64,000 nt of DNA, taken from positions 29,771,501-29,835,500 of the forward strand of contig NC_091674.1 of NCBI RefSeq assembly GCF_042453785.1. Reading direction: 5' to 3'. The translations under genes and the position numbers were made by a program. The stretch's first letter is position 1. Every line of letters starts with the position of its first letter. Below the pieces are notes generated by a model. That model was not told where the DNA came from and made no database searches. It saw nothing but the letters and a program-made list of their open reading frames with translations. This DNA is from Malus domestica (Eukaryota; Streptophyta; Magnoliopsida; Rosales; Rosaceae). Positions 1 to 10,958 of this stretch are shown here, piece by piece.

Positions 1-54
1 ACCTCCTTTGAGTTCATGAGCAAATGCCCCATTTCTCTCACACAGAAAGCCAGA

Positions 55-1869
55 ATGCTTCCTTCAGCAATATCCATCCTCCTACTCTTCCTTACATTCC
101 TTTGGTATCTCATCCACATCCTGACCACTGCCTTCCAGAGGCCAAAACACCGAAAGCAGCTGCCAGGGCCTTGGGCACTACCAATAATTGGTAACTTTCA
201 TATGCTAGGCAACCACCCACACCACAGCCTCCAACACTTGGCCAAAAAATATGGCCCCATAATGTCCATTCGCCTCGGCTTGGTACCCACCATAGTGGTC
301 TCATCTCCTAAAGCTGCAGAGCTGTTCCTTAAAACCCATGACACCGTCTTTTGTAGCCGCCCCAAACTCCAAGCCGCTGAGTACATATCGTATGGTATAA
401 GGGGTATTGCCTTTACTGAATATGGTCCATACTGGCGCCATATTAGGAAGCTTTGCACGATGCAGCTTCTTTGTCCGTCAAAAATTGAGGATTTTGCTCC
501 GTTAAGAAGGGAGGAGGTGGGGTTGTTGGTGCAGTCGCTAAAGAAAGCCGCGGAGGCAGGTGAGGTGGTGAATCTTAGTGAAAAGGTCGGTGAGCTTGTT
601 GAGGACATAACATATAGGATGGTATTGGGGAGTAAAAGTGATGATATGTTTGATATCAAGACAATTATTAGGGATGTCATGTCCGTGCTAGCTTTATTCA
701 ATATTGGCGATTATGTGCCTTTCCTCAGGCCACTGGATATTCAGGTACGCAACATGCTATGCATAGTCGTCTCTGACGTAGTTTATGCAACATTACATTA
801 TTTGATAATCATTTAATTTTGTGTTTTTAGTTTTCCACTTTTTTGCTCGATATATTTTATGTATACTCTTCCCATAAATCCCTCCCACCACCATTTTCCC
901 CACATTATTTTTTCCCCTTCTCTATCTTTAAAAAAAAAAAAAAACCCTAAAACCCCAATTTATATGATTATCAAATAGGTCTTAAGATTACTTATCATGC
1001 ATATATTAACCTTTTCTTCTTCTTAGGGATTGACCAAACGCAATAAGAGAATTAGCAAGATAGTCGACCAACTTTTTGAAAAGATAATATGGGAACATGA
1101 ACAAGTTTCTAAGAGTGAGCAAGTACAAGGCCATCATCATCACAAGGACTTTGTTGACGTTGTGCTTTCATTAATACACCAGCCATTAAATCCCAACGAT
1201 GAGCAAGGCTACAGGATTGAACGAACAGATGTGAAAGCCATCTTACTCGACATGATTACGGGTTCCTTTGACACTTCAGCTACCGCAATTGTTTGGAACC
1301 TTGCCGAACTGTTGAGGCACCCGAGGGTGTTGAAACATCTCCAAGAAGAGCTCCAACGTGTGATCGGAACAGACCGAATGGTGGAAGAGAGCGATCTGCG
1401 AATGTTAAGTTACTTAAATGCGGTGATCAAGGAGAGCTTTAGACTACACCCAATTGCACCATTTTTAGTTCCTCGGGAATCCATGCAGGACGTTACGGTC
1501 GACGGATATTACATACCTAAGAAATCGAAAATTCTAATAAACACTTGGGCTATTGGAAGAGATCCTAACGTTTGGTCGGATAATGTGGGAGAATTTTATC
1601 CTGAAAGGTTTATAAATAGCAATGTTGATCTTCGGGGGCATGACTTCCAGCTTCTACCCTTTGGGTCTGGCAGAAGAGGTTGCCCTGGTATGCAATTAGG
1701 GTTAACCACAGTTCGGCTGGCTCTGGCAAACATTGTCCACTGCTTTAACTGGGACCTTCCAAGTGGCCTCCTACCTCAAGACTTGGACATGACTGAGACG
1801 TTCGGCTCGGTACCGACAAAAGCCCAACCACTGCTCGCCATGCCGACCTACCGCCTGGAGACTAAATAG
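55..1869 (+). CDS. Cytochrome P450, CYP71 clan, CYP736A-like (copy 1, intact)
   Basis: This is an ER-anchored, heme-thiolate monooxygenase. Exon 1 is 55-744 and exon 2 is 1027-1869, joined in phase 0 across a GT-AG intron; the product is 510 aa, normal for a plant P450. Visible features are an N-terminal membrane anchor (about residues 3-22), the LPGP hinge (36-39), the I-helix GSFDTS segment (about 308-313), the K-helix ExxR (E366 to R369), a PERF segment, and the heme loop FxxGxRxCxG with Cys449. The ATG at 55 is preferred over the in-frame ATG at 16 because copy 2 starts at the matching position and the upstream bases are conserved as leader. CYP736A enzymes of apple and rowan include biphenyl 4-hydroxylases of phytoalexin synthesis; that substrate is only a family-based guess here. 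It heads a four-copy tandem cluster and is the only intact member. Confidence 0.93.
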
Positions 1870-2018
1870 ACGTTTATCCGTTTTCTATCGATTTATTAAA
1901 TGCTGTAAGAAATTATATCAGGTCGGGTGGCTTGAATAAATGTACGTGTCCTACATGTGATGCATGTTGAGACTTCTATTGTAACTGTACTGGAATTTTT
2001 TTAGTGTGCTAAGAACAC
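1870..2018. other. 3' flank of P450 copy 1
   Basis: AT-rich sequence following the P450 stop codon. It presumably holds the 3' UTR and polyadenylation signals. No gene or repeat is recognised before the hairpin that starts at 2019. Confidence 0.5.
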
Positions 2019-2111
2019 GGCTTACTATACTAAGTGTCACAATACAAATGGTTGGAAATTCTTTTTTCAAGTATCCAACCACTTGTATTATGACACTTAG
2101 TGTATCAAGCT
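2019..2111. repeat. Near-perfect inverted repeat (hairpin)
   Basis: Arms 2019-2055 and 2074-2111 are reverse complements with only a few mismatches, around an 18-nt loop. It could be a very small MITE or a foldback RNA precursor. No target-site duplication is obvious, and it abuts the CACTA terminus at 2113. Confidence 0.75.
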
Positions 2112-2112
2112 T

Positions 2113-2440
2113 CACTAGTACAAAAAACAGTTTGTGCGACGCAGGTACTATCATCGTGCAAAGTCAAAAAACATTGCCTGAAAATTAGCCCAACGACAAC
2201 TTTGTCGCGCACAAACCGTCGCGCAAAGATCATGACAGCGGGGTTTGCACGACGAAGAAGTAACTTGCGTCGCTCAAAATGCTTTTGCGCGACGATAGTA
2301 CCTGCGTTGCGCAAAAGGTCTTTGCGCTACGATAGTTCCTGCGTTGCACAAAGACCTTTTGGGCGACAATAGTACCTGCATTGCGCAAAAGATCTTTGCG
2401 CGACGCATGTTACTTCTTCGTCCCACAAACCTTTTTTTTT
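2113..2440 (+). mobile_element. CACTA (En/Spm) transposon end with subterminal repeats
   Basis: The segment opens with CACTAGTACAAAAAAC, which has the CACTA signature of En/Spm termini. It is followed by about 300 bp of degenerate direct and inverted copies of a GCGCGACG / TTGCGCAAA motif, typical of CACTA subterminal transposase-binding regions. A decayed transposase fragment lies just inside. The opposite terminus was not found; a Copia fragment begins at 4243 and may have replaced it. Confidence 0.75.
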
Positions 2441-2744
2441 TCTTTTTCGAAAAAATATTTTTAATTTAATTTTTTATAAATATTGTAATTAAATTATAAA
2501 CACTAACTAATAAACCAAGAAAAATTATTTAATTGTAAAATATATGAAAATGTACTTACAAGATGTCCGAACATAAAAGAAAAAACTACAACAAGTAGTC
2601 GTCTAGGTTTGATACATCAGATTACTGGGTATCAGCTGGGCAAAGTGGCTGGGAGGTCGAAGGTGGAGCAAGATCAGGTGCTGGCATCAAGATTTGAAGG
2701 CCGGACATTTGTAAGGCCTGTAAAATCATACTCACCTTCTCGTC

Positions 2745-3078
2745 CTAGGCCGATAATTGGGTTGCAATATGGGCTTCCCGGGCTGCTTCTTGGGCCGCAA
2801 TCTTACCTTTTAGGGTTTCCACTTCCTTCGTTAGAGCGATAACCTGTCCTATGGTCGATCTGGAAAATGAGGCACCCGTCTCACGAACCCGCGTCTTCCT
2901 TATACCCCGAACAACCTTGCCATGACGACAATTGAGATTCTGATCCAGGATATCAGTCAATATCTAAAGACCTGCATCCTCGGGTACAGTGACATCCTCA
3001 ATCAGGGTGTCCAAGGGAAGCTCCGATTCTGCTTCTTGGAGAACAACAGTGTCTTTCTCCACTATAACAGCCTGTAAT
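2745..3078 (-). pseudogene. CACTA-type plant transposase C-terminal fragment
   Basis: On the minus strand, 2960-2745 reads as 71 residues with a basic RKTRVRETGASFS-like stretch followed by a short heptad-like coiled region, as at the C-terminus of plant Ptta/En/Spm transposases. The same frame continues upstream to about 3078 through an acidic segment but is broken by a stop near 2963. With the CACTA terminus 600 bp away, the tail of a transposase gene pointing at that end is the simplest reading. It is non-functional. Confidence 0.6.
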
Positions 3079-3608
3079 AATAAAGAAAAAACATTTAATA
3101 TTTAATTAAAAAATGTAATTAATATTTGAACCTCAATCATTTTGAATAGCAAAAGACGCACAAGAAAAACCCAAACATGATTTACAGAGAACGGCAAATT
3201 ACATCTTTTGCCGTGTGAAAGCAATTTCATGTGGAGTACCTCAAAATCATTAAACTGTGAGGAAATAGAAATCTCAGTTCGAGCAGCTCCATTTTAATTG
3301 TAAAATGTATTAGTCATAGATATGCTTGACTCAAACAGTTGCATATTCTGACAAATGTGACGTAAAAGCTTCTTTTATGCATTTCCAGGATAACAATCCA
3401 TTGACTATAGGTTTAAACTGCCCAGAAAGAAAGTGAGTAAAACTCTAAAAATGTTTGCAGTTTCTCAAAAAATGAAAATGTCTGCTGCAGTGAAGAATAA
3501 CCTATGGATCTGGTTATCAAGTTATCAAACATGTTATTATCTTAATGCACGTCAATTAAGAAACTATAAAGTAAGTTAAAAACATTGCATCTTAGGCGTA
3601 CTAACAAC
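3079..3608. other. CACTA interior, no gene recognised
   Basis: AT-rich, intron-like sequence between the transposase fragment and an exon-like segment. No coding signal is supported. Confidence 0.4.
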
Positions 3609-3749
3609 CTGAACATGTATAAGGATTTCTTCTTGCGGCATCCAGCTTGTAATGTAATTTCCTTTCAAGGGGATCATTTGAAGGTACAAACTTGGATGGG
3701 CGGGGAGCTACAGCAGCTAGTCCAAGCTTGCAAAATTCAATAAAGAGTT
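3609..3749 (-). pseudogene. Unidentified exon fragment, possibly captured
   Basis: A 141-nt minus-strand segment has a good acceptor (CTGCAG at its 5' edge), a good donor (CAG followed by GTTGTTAG) and one reading frame open for 46 codons. The peptide is protein-like (EFCKLGLAAVAPRPSKFVPS, then a basic NDPLERKL segment) but I do not recognise the family. No adjoining exons could be joined with confidence. It lies inside or next to the CACTA remnant, so a captured host-gene fragment is possible. It could equally be a transposon exon or the remains of a gene that was here first. Confidence 0.45.
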
Positions 3750-4242
3750 CTGCAGAAAGTCAATAATGTCTCAATAACAGCCAATATTGGCAACTAAAGA
3801 TAATTATATTCTCTTAAACCCAAAATAGATAAATAAATCAACCTGCCTAGCAGGTCAAGCCTGTATTTCAAATGGCTCATCTTCTGCAGGTTCACTCATG
3901 GTATTTATTAAGCAATTTTTTAGCCTGCACATCAGTCAATTTTCATGCACAAAGAAAGTTAGCTTTTGAACATCAACGAAAGGATTAACATCAACAGCAT
4001 TGCAAAGAACCGTAAAGTGCTTAAACTCCATGACACCCCATTCATAAGGATTTTCGACCAGATTGCTATGACATCACTGGCAAAACTAGATACTCTTAAC
4101 TAAAAGATTACAAAGATACCACATTGATGTTAATTTTGTTTATCCCCATAAACAAATAAAAATCATATAATCGTCAGAGTTCTCATGTACTCAACACAAT
4201 CTCATTTAAAACAACCTGGGGAGGTTTCAAATTAGTTCAAAA
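3750..4242. other. Spacer between CACTA remnant and Copia fragment
   Basis: No convincing gene. The minus strand has short open stretches around 3880-3910, but nothing that can be joined to the exon fragment at 3609-3749. Confidence 0.4.
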
Positions 4243-7200
4243 TTGAACCCCATTCTTTTCTTGTCTAACTCCAGGAACATCCCGGACTCCACTACCTATG
4301 ATGGTCCTGATCAGATTATTATTGGTAATGGAACAAGTCTGAGTATTACACATGTTGGTTCCATATCACTCTCTTCTTCCTCTACCACCCCATTTCACTT
4401 AAATGATGTCCTGTATGTTCCTTCCATTTCTCATAATATTATTTCCATTGCCAAATTTAATAGACAAAATGCAACCTCAACTGAATTTTTTCCTTATTTC
4501 TTTTTTGTCAAGGATCTTAACACGGGAGCGGCACTTCTTCGAGGCCCAAATAAGGACGATACATATGAGTGGCCGTGCTTGATGCCTCAAAAACAAGTTA
4601 TGAGCAGTATGATGGACTCATCCAATGTGTGGCACCGTCGTCTTGGTCACCCCAACCATCGAACATTTCTTCAAATCCAACGTACCTCCTCCATTCCTAT
4701 GTCTTCAACTCTTTCTGTTTGCACTTCTTGTCATTGCAATAAAAGCCCTAAGCTCCCGTTTGGTCATTCTACGCTTGTTAGTAAGCGTCCCCTTGAACTA
4801 ATTTATAGTGATGTATGGGGTCCTGCTCCCTATTTATCTACTGATGGTTTTTCATACTATGTTATCTTTGTAGATCATTTCACGAAATATATTTGGTTTT
4901 ATCCCATGAAACACAAATCCGATGCTTTCTCAATCTTCACAACCTTTAAAGCTCTTGTAGAAAACTACTTCCACACCAAAATAATCACCTTTTACTCTGA
5001 CGAATGGGGAGAATATGTTAAACTCAAGCATTTTCTTTCCACAAATGGCATCATTGACCTCACCACTCCTCCACATACTCCCGAACACAATGGTGTTACT
5101 GAACGCCGCCACCGCCATGTTGTCGAAACAGGGTTAACACTTCTCCACCAAGCATCCTTACCCCTAACTTATTGGTCGTATGCTTTCAAAACTGCTGTGT
5201 ATCTTATTAATAGGATGCCCACTCATGTTCTCAATAATATCTCTCCATACAAAGCTCTCTTTGGTGATCTTCCTAACTACATGAAACTTCGTGTGTTTGG
5301 TTGCTTATGTTTCCCTTGGTTAAGACCCTACAATTCTAACAAGCTTCTTCCTAGATCTCGTCCATGCCTCTTTCTTGGTTACTCCTCTACTCAAAGTGCT
5401 TATCTATGTCTTGATCTCCCTTCCCGTCGTATGTTTGTTTCCCATCACGTTCGATTTGACGAAAACACTTTTCCTTTTTCTTCTTGTGACTCTGTCATCC
5501 CTCCAATTCCTTCCCCTGACTCCACTGCATGGTCTGCTCTCACTCCAGCAGCTATCTTCATTCCTACTCACATTGCCGAGGTACCACCGGTTCCATCACA
5601 CACCTCTTCTTCTCAGCATGCTGCCACTCATATGTCTTCGGAGGTCTCGGAGTTGTGTCTCTCCCCTGCACCATCACCACATCATCTCATACCCACATCT
5701 ATCACTCCCTTACCCTCACCACCACCACCAAATAATTTCAACCATCACCCCATGACCACCCGAGCCAAAAACAATATCTTTAAACCTAAACAACTTTGCA
5801 CTGCCACCAAATACCCACTTCCTTCTCCCATTGAACCAACATGTGTTTCTCAGGCTATCAAAGATCCTCTTTGGCGTGCAACCATGTCCGACGAGTTCAA
5901 TGCGTTAATCCGCAATGGCACTTGGGAGCTTATTCCTCCTCAACCTTCACAGAATCTTATCGGGTGCAAATGGGTCTTCCGCATCAAATGACATTCTGAT
6001 GGCAGCATTGATAGGTACAAAGCATGCCTTGTTGCTAAAGGCTTTCACTAACGTCCTGGCGTGGATTTCTTAGACACCTTCAGTCTAGTTGTCAAACCCA
6101 CCACCATCCGTATTGTTCTTCATTTGGCTCACTCATGGTTGGCCTCTTCGTCAATTAGACTTGAACAATGCTTTTTTGCATGGATCACTCTCTGAAGATG
6201 TTTACATGGTACAACCCCCCGGGTTCGGTGAATCTACTGTTCCAACACATGTCTGCAAACTCCATAAAGCTTTATATGGCCTCAAACAAGCTCCCCAATC
6301 ATGGTATAAGAAGTTAAGCACCTTTTTGCTCAATCTAGGATTTGTCAATGCCATCTCAGATACCTCTCTCTTTATTTTTCGTCTGGATAATGATGTGATC
6401 TTCCTTCTAGTTTATGTTGATGATCTTGTTATTACAGGAAATAATACCAGGCTCCTCTCTACGTTCATTCAAGCCTTGGCAAATCGTTTTTCTGTCAAAG
6501 ATTTGGGGAACCTTCATTATTTCCTTGGGGTTGAAGTGATACCCACCACCACGGGTTTGTTTCTTTCTCAACATAAATACATCCATGATCTTCTCGCTAA
6601 AGCTAAAATGGATGGTGCTAAGGATGTGACCACACTAATGGCTACCTCTACTCCTTTGATTCTCTCTGATGGCTCTCCTCTCACTGATGCTACTACTTTT
6701 CGACAACTTGTTGGAGGTCTCTAATACCTCAGTTTCACCCACCCTGACATCTCATTTACCGTCAACAAACTCTCACAATTCATGCATCAACTAACTGAGT
6801 CTCATTGGCAAGCCTTGAAACGTCTCATCCGCTATCTGAACGGCACTATTTTTCATAGCATTCTCTTCCGCTGCAGTGCCTCATCTCGTCTATATGCCTT
6901 CTCAGACACTGACGGGGCTGGTGATCGTGATGATCGTAAGTCTACCACAGGTTATGTCATTTATTTGGGTGGCAACTTAATCTTTAAGAGCTCTCGCAAA
7001 CAACGTTCTGTCGCTCGATCGTCCATGGAAGCAGAATACCGCGCCATAGCCTCTACTACTGCTGAACTAGCTTGGCTTCAATCCCTTCTCCATGAGCTTG
7101 GTGTCTCCTCAATGAGTAAGCCAACCATTTCCTGCGACAATATTGGGGTAACTTTTTATAGTGTCAATCATGTTCTTCACTCTCGCATGAAGCACATTGA

Positions 7201-7369
7201 ACTTGATTTTCAGTTTGTTCGTGATCGAGTCAATCGCGAGCTTCTTCAAGTGTCACATGTTTCTACTCAGGATCAGCTTGCAGACGTCCTCACAAAAGCT
7301 CTTCCTCGTCCACCCTTCCAATTGTTACGATCCAAGATCGATGTCTCTGACGGGACCACCGTCTTGTAG
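4243..7369 (+). pseudogene. Truncated Copia polyprotein (integrase, RT, RNase H)
   Basis: The polyprotein is truncated at its 5' end: gag, the protease active site and the 5' LTR are missing. The first block (4243-5991) carries the end of the protease region, the GAG-pre-integrase motif (WHRRLGHP) and an integrase core. A stop ends it at 5989, another lies near 6048 and a frameshift near 6125. Reverse transcriptase resumes in another frame (6089-6724) with YVDD intact, then a further stop at 6722 precedes RNase H (6782-7369; SSMEAEYR motif). At least three stops and one frameshift make it dead. LTR-like sequence follows it. Confidence 0.9.
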
Positions 7370-7610
7370 GGGCGTAAAAGGGAATCTTCTTCTCAACACA
7401 TTGATTGCTTATCCGCTAGCCTTTCATGATTACTTCCATTAGTCATGTCTTTCATGATTGTGTCTAGTCCACTAATTGTCCATTAGTCTTTCATTACTAT
7501 TTCCATTAGTTGTTGTCCGCTCATTTGGCTCCTATAAAGAGCAACTACTCTATTGTAAATCATTTAATACAAACTGAATATACATTCATACTCACCTTAC
7601 GGCATTAGGT
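7370..7610 (+). mobile_element. Probable 3' LTR of the truncated Copia element
   Basis: Directly after the RNase H stop there is a short purine run (7375-7383), then repetitive CATTAGT-rich sequence with a CTATAAAGAG TATA-like box near 7530 and an AT-rich end. This resembles a Copia LTR. No second copy exists in the window to set its limits. Confidence 0.5.
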
Positions 7611-7936
7611 TTTTATTTTTCTTCTAAGTTATAATATCTTCATGGTAATTTGGTTTTTGCATGTAGCTATACTGCTATAGTATACTGAATAATTAAAGAA
7701 CCCATGTTTCACCTCTATTGTTTGACCCAACTTTAAACACTGGATTGCCAAACCCTTCGATCGATGATGACATATTGATAGATAAATTAAAGACCATAGT
7801 CTAATCAAAATGACAATATACCGAATCTATCGGAACACTTGGCTTAGTTTATGACATCCCACATCGCCCAGGGGAGTGGATCCTGTAAGCCTTATGTGTA
7901 TATTCTCATATCTATCTAGCACGAGACCTTTTGGGA

Positions 7937-8037
7937 GCTCACTGGCTTCGGGTTCCATCAGAACTCCGAAGTTAAGCGAGTTCGCGCAAGAGCAATCCCA
8001 TGATGGGTGACCCACTGGAAAGTTCTCGTGTGAGTTC
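7937..8037 (+). promoter_or_regulatory. 5S rRNA-like internal Pol III promoter in Cassandra LTR
   Basis: About 100 bp aligns by eye with the middle and 3' part of plant 5S rRNA, including the AAGTTAAGCG box A (7969-7978) and the TGATGGGTGACCC box C (from 8001). The 5' part of 5S is degenerate. It is a retrotransposon module, not a functional 5S gene. The same module recurs in the copy near 9200 and in the solo LTR near 50,390. Confidence 0.85.
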
Positions 8038-8229
8038 CTAGAAACAAAACCGGGATGGCGTGGTCGGGGCCCAAAGCGGACAATATCGTGCTACGGTGAT
8101 GGAGCGGGCCCGAGATGTGGTGGACCCCGGACCGGGGATGTGACAATTTTGTATTATAGCCAATCCCTGGCTGGAAATGTGCCGACGAGGACGTCAGGCC
8201 CCTAAGAGGGGTGGATTATGACATCCCAC

Positions 8230-9111
8230 TAGGGGTGGGCACTTGGAACCGAAAACCGAAACCGAAACACGAATCGAATCAAACCACACCAAACGGTTTG
8301 GTTTTGCGGTTTTGAAACGGTTTTGGTTTCAAAACCGAACCGCGGCACACAAAACGGTTTGGTTTCGATTTTGGGTTTTCAAAACCACACCGAAACCGAA
8401 ACCGCACCATATAATAAATGTTATATAACTTATATTTTAAACTTTTCAACTAGGTTATAACTTATAGGTTTGTATTATGGCAAACTTAACCTTTCAATTG
8501 TGTTGTAAAGTATTGTGATTGGTGATCAAGTTCAATTTTAGTAGATGTCATGCATAAGGATTTAAAGTTTAAATCCTTTGATGCATTGGATGTTGTCTCA
8601 ATTTTAGTAATTGTCATTTGTTGCAGTTTTGGTACAAGTTTGGTACAAGTTAGCTGCACTTTTGGTGCAGATTTTTGGTTCTGTTTTGTGCAGTTTTTTG
8701 GTGCAGTTTTGGGGCTGTTTTGGTGCAATTTTTTATGCTGTTTTGGTGCTGTTTTTTTATGCAGTTTTGCTGCATTATTTTTTAGTGCAATTTTGTGCAG
8801 TTTTTGCTGCTGTTTTGTGCAGTTTTTGCTGCTGTTTTTTATGCAGTTTTGCTGCAATTTTACTGCATATTCATTAATTAATATACGAGGAAAATAAGAC
8901 CGTCTTATGCATAAATAGGTGTATATTTTAAATTACATTTTTTTCTAAAAAACCAAACCGAAACCGTTTGAAACCGCACCGCACCGAACCGAACGGTTTG
9001 GTTTCATTTCGGTTTTGGCTTCAAAACCGCACCGCACCGCACCGCAAAATGTTTCGGTTTCGGTTGTGGTTTCATTCGAAACCGCACCAAACCGCACCGC
9101 GCCCACCCCTA
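8230..9111. mobile_element. hAT-type MITE inserted in the Cassandra 3' LTR
   Basis: The 882-bp element has terminal inverted repeats TAGGGGTGGGCAC / GCGCCCACCCCTA and is flanked by the exact 8-bp duplication CATCCCAC (8222-8229 and 9112-9119). The duplicated bases are part of the Cassandra LTR. Subterminal regions are rich in AACCGAAACC and ACCGCACCG motifs in opposite orientation. The centre (about 8610-8870) is a low-complexity array of TTTTGGTGCAG-like units. There is no transposase. The 8-bp duplication and TAGGGGTGGGC ends indicate the hAT superfamily. Confidence 0.92.
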
Positions 9112-9433
9112 CATCCCACATCGCTCTGGGGAGTGGATCCTGTAAGCCTTATATGTATATTCCCATCTCTATCTAGCACGAGGCCTTTTGGAAGCTCACT
9201 GGCTTCGGGTTTCATCGGAACTCCGAAGTTAAGTGAGTTCGCCCGATAGCAATCCCATGATAGGTGACCCACTAGAAAGTTCTCGTGTGAGTTCCTATAA
9301 ACAAAACCGTGAGGGCATGGTCGGGGCTCAAAGCGGACAATATCGTGCTACGATGGTGGAGCGGGCCCGGGATGTGGTGGACCCTGGGCTGGGATGTGAC
9401 ATAGTTGACGTAGCAAGAAGCAATCAAAAGGGT

Positions 9434-9629
9434 TACTAACATAATCTATTAAAGAATGAGGTCTGGAGTGTACCAAAATTTTGAGAGAAATCCCAAAGGG
9501 TTAAAAATGATTAATAATTGAATAATTACAAAACTAACATAATCTATTAAAGAATGAGGTCTGGAGTCTACCAAAATTTTGAGAGAAATCCCAAAAGGTT
9601 AAAAATGATTAATGATTGAATAATTACAA
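9434..9629. repeat. Tandem duplication, 98-bp unit x2
   Basis: Two adjacent copies with a 98-bp period differ at only a few positions. The segment lies just 3' of the Cassandra element. No coding potential is seen. Confidence 0.85.
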
Positions 9630-9910
9630 TTTGTAATCCGATGACTTAAATAAAAGATATAACCTCTCGGAACAACTCAAAATATGTTGATAATTAAAAA
9701 CAACATTAATCAGACAAAAATGAAAGGTCTAATTTTTATTAAAGGCTAAACGACATCAAATGGCCAAAATCCATCATATATAATCACAAAGCAATGTGTT
9801 CAACCGTGGCATCGTTCCCCTCCCGAAAATGTATCACGGGCCCAAATCAGAGCTCGGATGCCAAATCTGCAAATTTCCACCTCATCATTTTGTCTTCCGG
9901 CTGTCCATGC
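9630..9910. other. Spacer without recognised gene
   Basis: AT-rich sequence between the 98-bp duplication and the TRIM array. Nothing recognisable is seen. Confidence 0.4.
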
Positions 9911-10446
9911 TGAAGAAAGTTGGGGTTTCACTATTAACCAATTGGCAATATGCGAAATAGCTCAACTTCTTATAAGCCTATACAAGGTCTCTCCTCCCGT
10001 CAATGTGGGACTCATTATTCCCTCCTCATGTGTGAAGAATTTTCAAGCCTAACACATGGACTACACAACGGGGTGACGTGGAGCTTATGTGGTCGTTTGG
10101 CTTCCTTTTGTCTTCCGACGGTCCATTTTGAAGAAAGTTGGGGTTCCACCATAAAACCAATTGGCAATATGGAGAGTAGCCCAACTTCTTATAAGCCCAT
10201 GCAAGGTCCCTCCTCCCATCAATGTGGGGCTCATTCTCAACACGCCCCCTCACACGTGGACAACACAACAGAATGACGTAGAGCTCGTGTGGCCGTTTGG
10301 CTTCAGACATGGGACAACTTGTTATGATACCATGAAGAAAGTTAGGGTTCCATCATAAAACCAATTGGCAATATAGGAAGTAACACAACCTCTTATAAGC
10401 CCATGCAAGGTCTCTCCTCTCATCAATGTGGGACTCATTCTCAACA
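9911..10446 (-). mobile_element. Tandem TRIM array with three LTRs
   Basis: Read on the minus strand: LTR 10446-10333 (114 bp, TGTTGAG... CTTCA), then a TGGTATCATAAC primer site (10332-10321), a short internal region ending in a GAGGGGGCG purine tract, then LTR 10242-10129 (114 bp). A second internal-like stretch without a clear primer site follows, then a third, more diverged LTR at about 10020-9911. The LTR-internal-LTR-internal-LTR order looks like unequal recombination between TRIM copies. The array ends about 180 bp upstream of the P450 copy 2 start codon. Each LTR has a USE-like box and a TATA-like box 25 bp apart. Confidence 0.85.
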
Positions 10447-10522
10447 CTTCCTTCTTCAATCCATTCAGCCATTTGTTCTAAACAAAACCATTAACATTAA
10501 GCAAAGAGTTGTTGTCTGGTTA

Positions 10523-10525
<3 letters not shown>

Positions 10526-10562
<37 letters not shown>
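10526..10562. repeat. (TA)n microsatellite
   Basis: Uninterrupted TA dinucleotides in the leader/promoter of P450 copy 2, 60-100 bp upstream of its ATG. Likely length-polymorphic. Confidence 0.95.
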
Positions 10563-10566
<4 letters not shown>

Positions 10567-10958
10567 AACACCTCCTTTGAGTCCATGAGAAAATGTCTTA
10601 TTTCCCTCAAATAGAAAGCCAGAATGACTCCTTCAGCAATAGTCATCCTCCTACTCTTCCTTACCTTCCTCTGGTATCTCATCTATATCCTAACCTTTGG
10701 ATTCCGGAGGTCGAAACACCAAGGAATACTACCTCCTGGCCCTACAACACTACCAATCATTGGTAACCTTCATATGCTAGGCAACTTTCCCTACCGCAGC
10801 CTCCAACACTTGGCCAAAAAATATGGCCCTATAATGTCTATACGCCTAGGCTTCATACCCACCATAGTGGTTTCATCCCCCAAAGCTGCAGAGCTATTCT
10901 TGAAAACCCACGACAGCGTTTTCGCTAGCCGCCCTACGCTTGAAGTCTGTGATTACTT

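Larger units (their letters stand above)
7850..9401 (+). mobile_element. Cassandra TRIM retrotransposon (5S-containing LTRs), split by a MITE
   Basis: The element is flanked by the 5-bp duplication TAGTT (7845-7849 and 9402-9406). The 5' LTR is 7850-8145 (296 bp). A 71-bp internal region (8146-8216) holds a decayed Met-tRNA primer site and a purine tract. The 3' LTR is 8217-9401 and is interrupted by a hAT MITE; without the MITE and its duplicated site it is 295 bp. Each LTR contains a 5S rRNA-like module (7937-8037 in the 5' copy) with box A (AGTTAAGCG) and box C (GATGGGTGACCC), the hallmark of Cassandra elements, which make a Pol III transcript. There is no coding capacity. A USE-like box and a TATA-like box lie at the start of both LTRs. 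Confidence 0.93.

Noticed and set aside
7937-8037. 5S rRNA gene
   Set aside because: Only the middle and 3' parts of 5S are preserved, inside LTRs that occur as a pair with a primer site and target duplications. It is a Cassandra LTR module, not a ribosomal gene.
8550-8897. Plus-strand ORFs of Cys/Phe-rich peptide and the Lys/Asn-rich minus-strand ORF
   Set aside because: Products of the low-complexity TTTTGGTGCAG array inside the hAT MITE.
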